In this document: piece after piece, positions 62,592 to 64,000 of the stretch
Numbering within the stretch: position 1 is the first letter of the stretch
Layout of the letters: every line of letters begins with the position of its first letter
Origin: Tenacibaculum sp. AHE14PA
GTDB taxonomy: Bacteria > Bacteroidota > Bacteroidia > Flavobacteriales > Flavobacteriaceae
Direction: 5' to 3'
Assembly: GCF_019278465.1 (NCBI RefSeq)
Contig: NZ_CP058983.1
Location: 2,665,501 to 2,729,500, forward strand
Length of the DNA stretch: 64,000 nucleotides
Notes under the pieces: model-generated
The model's input: only the letters and a program-made list of their open reading frames with translations
What the model was told of the DNA's origin: nothing
The model's database searches: none
Made by a program: the position numbers and the translations under genes

Positions 62592-63224
62592 TTAAAGAGC
62601 TAGTATTTTTATTTGATTTCTATGTAATTCTATCTTCGATTGTTTCTCTAAAGCTTTCAATAATCTAGAGATGACAACTCTAGAAGTGTGTAAGTCATTA
62701 GCTACTTGTAAATGAGTAACATTTAAGACATCATTGCCAACGACCATAGCCTTATCTTTAAGGTATTTATATAAACGCTCATCCATATTTAAAAAAGCAA
62801 TAGAATCTACAGCTTCAATGAATTCATTAAGTCTAGAATGATAGCTTAGTAAAATATACTCTTGCCAACTTTTGTATTTACTTAACCACTCGGACATTTT
62901 GTTTTTAGGTATCATTAATAATGTAACATCCGTCTCGGCAATTGCTTTGATTTTACTTTTTGTTTCTCCCATACAACAAGAAAGTGTCATTGCACAAGTA
63001 TCACCTTTTTCAATATAGTACAAAACTAATTCTTCTCCCTCTTTATCTTCTCTTAAAATTTTAATAGCACCGCTAATTATTAAAGGGATAGAGACCATAT
63101 TACTATCAACATCAATAATAATAGTGTCTTCTTTAAATTCTTTATAAACGGCAACATTAGCGATTTCGTTAATTAAATCATCTTCAAATAAGTAACCGTA
63201 ATGTTGTTTAATTTTTTCTATCAA
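62592..63224 (-). CDS. Crp/Fnr-family transcriptional regulator
   Basis: A regulator of 210 residues with an N-terminal cyclic-nucleotide-binding-like beta roll (about 20-120) and a C-terminal winged helix-turn-helix (about 150-208), recognition helix LHTSRVVISRLLKALEK. The region DTCAMTLSCCMGETK holds Cys77, Cys83 and Cys84, a Cys cluster seen in many Bacteroidota members. No cAMP-contacting Arg-Ser pair is obvious. It follows rpe by 12 bp, so they are probably one operon. Confidence 0.9.
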   Translation of the reverse strand: MIEKIKQHYGYLFEDDLINEIANVAVYKEFKEDTIIIDVDSNMVSIPLIISGAIKILREDKEGEELVLYYIEKGDTCAMTLSCCMGETKSKIKAIAETDVTLLMIPKNKMSEWLSKYKSWQEYILLSYHSRLNEFIEAVDSIAFLNMDERLYKYLKDKAMVVGNDVLNVTHLQVANDLHTSRVVISRLLKALEKQSKIELHRNQIKILAL

Positions 63225-63236
63225 TTTATTTTAGTT

Positions 63237-63893
63237 TTAGTTAGCCAACTCTTTTAGTATTTTAATAGTTTTGGCAGGGTTATCACTTTTAAAAACATAG
63301 CTACCAGCTACTAAAACATCAGCGCCAGCTTCAATAAGTTTGTTCGCGTTTTTATTGGTTACTCCCCCGTCAATTTCTATTTGACATTCAGAATTCGAAA
63401 ACTCGATTAAATGTTTTAATTGAGTTACTTTTTTATAGGTATTTTCTATGAAAGATTGTCCGCCAAAACCAGGATTTACACTCATAATACAAACCAAGTC
63501 TAAATCGGCAATTACGTCTTCTATAACAGCAATTGGTGTGTGGGGGTTTAAGGCAATTCCGGCTTTCATTCCTGCAGCTTTTATAGCTTGAATTGTTCTA
63601 TGTAAATGTGTACAAGCTTCGTAATGTACCGTTAAAATATCGGCTCCTAAATCTGCAAATGTTTGAATGTACTGATCAGGATTAACAATCATCAAATGTA
63701 CATCGATTGTTTTCTTGGCGTGTTTCGTTATCGCTTTTAAAACAGGCATTCCGAAAGATATGTTTGGTACAAAAACGCCGTCCATAATATCAATATGAAA
63801 CCAATCGGCATCACTATTGTTTACCATTTCGATGTCTCTTTGAAGATTTGCAAAATCTGCCGCTAAAATTGATGGTGCAATTAATTTACTCAT
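63237..63893 (-). CDS. rpe: ribulose-phosphate 3-epimerase
   Basis: It interconverts ribulose-5-phosphate and xylulose-5-phosphate in the pentose phosphate pathway; 218 residues, TIM barrel. The start SKLIAPSILAADFANLQRDI is the family opening. Metal ligands are in WFHIDIMDGVFVPNISFG near 32-49 (His and Asp), DVHLMI near 64, and EIDGGVTNKNA near 173. A crp-like gene follows 12 bp downstream. On the minus strand upstream, TATCTTTA near 63923-63930 may be the promoter. Confidence 0.96.
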   Translation of the reverse strand: MSKLIAPSILAADFANLQRDIEMVNNSDADWFHIDIMDGVFVPNISFGMPVLKAITKHAKKTIDVHLMIVNPDQYIQTFADLGADILTVHYEACTHLHRTIQAIKAAGMKAGIALNPHTPIAVIEDVIADLDLVCIMSVNPGFGGQSFIENTYKKVTQLKHLIEFSNSECQIEIDGGVTNKNANKLIEAGADVLVAGSYVFKSDNPAKTIKILKELAN

Positions 63894-64000
63894 TTGTTTG
63901 TTGTTGTGTTGTTATGTAGTGTAAAGATAATTAATTGGTCGTTGTTTTTTGAAATTTAAAAGTAAGAATGCTAATTTTAATTCTCTTTTTTTCTTTTCCA

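Noticed and set aside
1-64000. Prophage, insertion sequence, integron or defence island.
   Set aside because: No integrase, transposase, phage structural, restriction-modification or other defence genes are seen; the mobile-like signals are limited to short non-coding repeats.

Overview
This is an AT-rich chromosomal segment from a member of the Flavobacteriaceae (Bacteroidota), most like the marine gliding genera such as Tenacibaculum or Polaribacter; the genus is an inference. The signs are a gliding-motility gldA, a division/cell-wall (dcw) cluster with a long FtsZ and an FtsI carrying a PASTA domain, an S16 protein with a long acidic/alanine tail, a DnaE with a fused N-terminal proofreading exonuclease, a BlaI/M56 pair with a long C-terminus, a Porin_10-type outer-membrane protein, and many TAnnTTTG -7 promoter elements with few Shine-Dalgarno sequences. 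I see no prophage, integrase, transposase or CRISPR array. The window is mostly core genome with accessory patches.

Layout. 1-3.1 kb: a nucleoside transporter (5' end outside the window), thyA, a 61-residue unknown and folA, a thymidylate/folate group. 3.1-9.7 kb: gldA, an alpha/beta hydrolase and, on the minus strand, dnaE with a small coupled gene. 9.9-13.9 kb: cspA, rpsP-rimM behind a structured leader, a PhnA-like zinc-ribbon protein, a YejK/NdpA nucleoid protein and rnhB. 13.9-20.8 kb: a porin, small membrane proteins, a GNAT, NhaC, a YdjM-like hydrolase, MarC and an Lrp/AsnC regulator. 20.9-28.9 kb, minus strand: two DUF3857/transglutaminase-like exported proteins, a DUF4407 membrane protein, and the BlaI/M56 sensor pair. 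The M56 gene appears frameshifted in a run of seven A. 28.9-46.3 kb: dispersed palindromic repeats, an M20 peptidase, tRNA-Leu(UAG), a secreted nuclease, a thioesterase, an ABC permease, an MscS channel, a queuosine-precursor transporter, fabD, a DegT aminotransferase, a penicillin-acylase relative, a nitroreductase, an aldehyde dehydrogenase beside an AlkB-type hydroxylase, an RluA synthase, engB and a hydrolase.

46.4-61.9 kb is a complete 13-gene dcw cluster: mraZ, rsmH, ftsL, ftsI, murE, mraY, murD, ftsW, murG, murC, ftsQ, ftsA, ftsZ. It is tightly packed with many overlapping start/stop codons, begins at three 10-bp direct repeats that look like an MraZ operator beside a good -7 element, and ends at a strong terminator after ftsZ. 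A GatB/YqeY protein, tRNA-Arg(UCG), a Crp/Fnr-type regulator and rpe close the window.

The most interesting signals are regulatory or structural. They are the MraZ operator; two BlaI-type dyads laid exactly over the -33 and -7 boxes of blaI; the frameshifted M56 receptor; two hairpins in the rpsP leader; a perfect 28-bp palindrome downstream of the crp-like gene; several dispersed-repeat families; and a three-gene DUF4407/DUF3857 group in which one transglutaminase-like protein keeps its catalytic cysteine and the other has lost it. I found no clearly novel defence or metabolic system.
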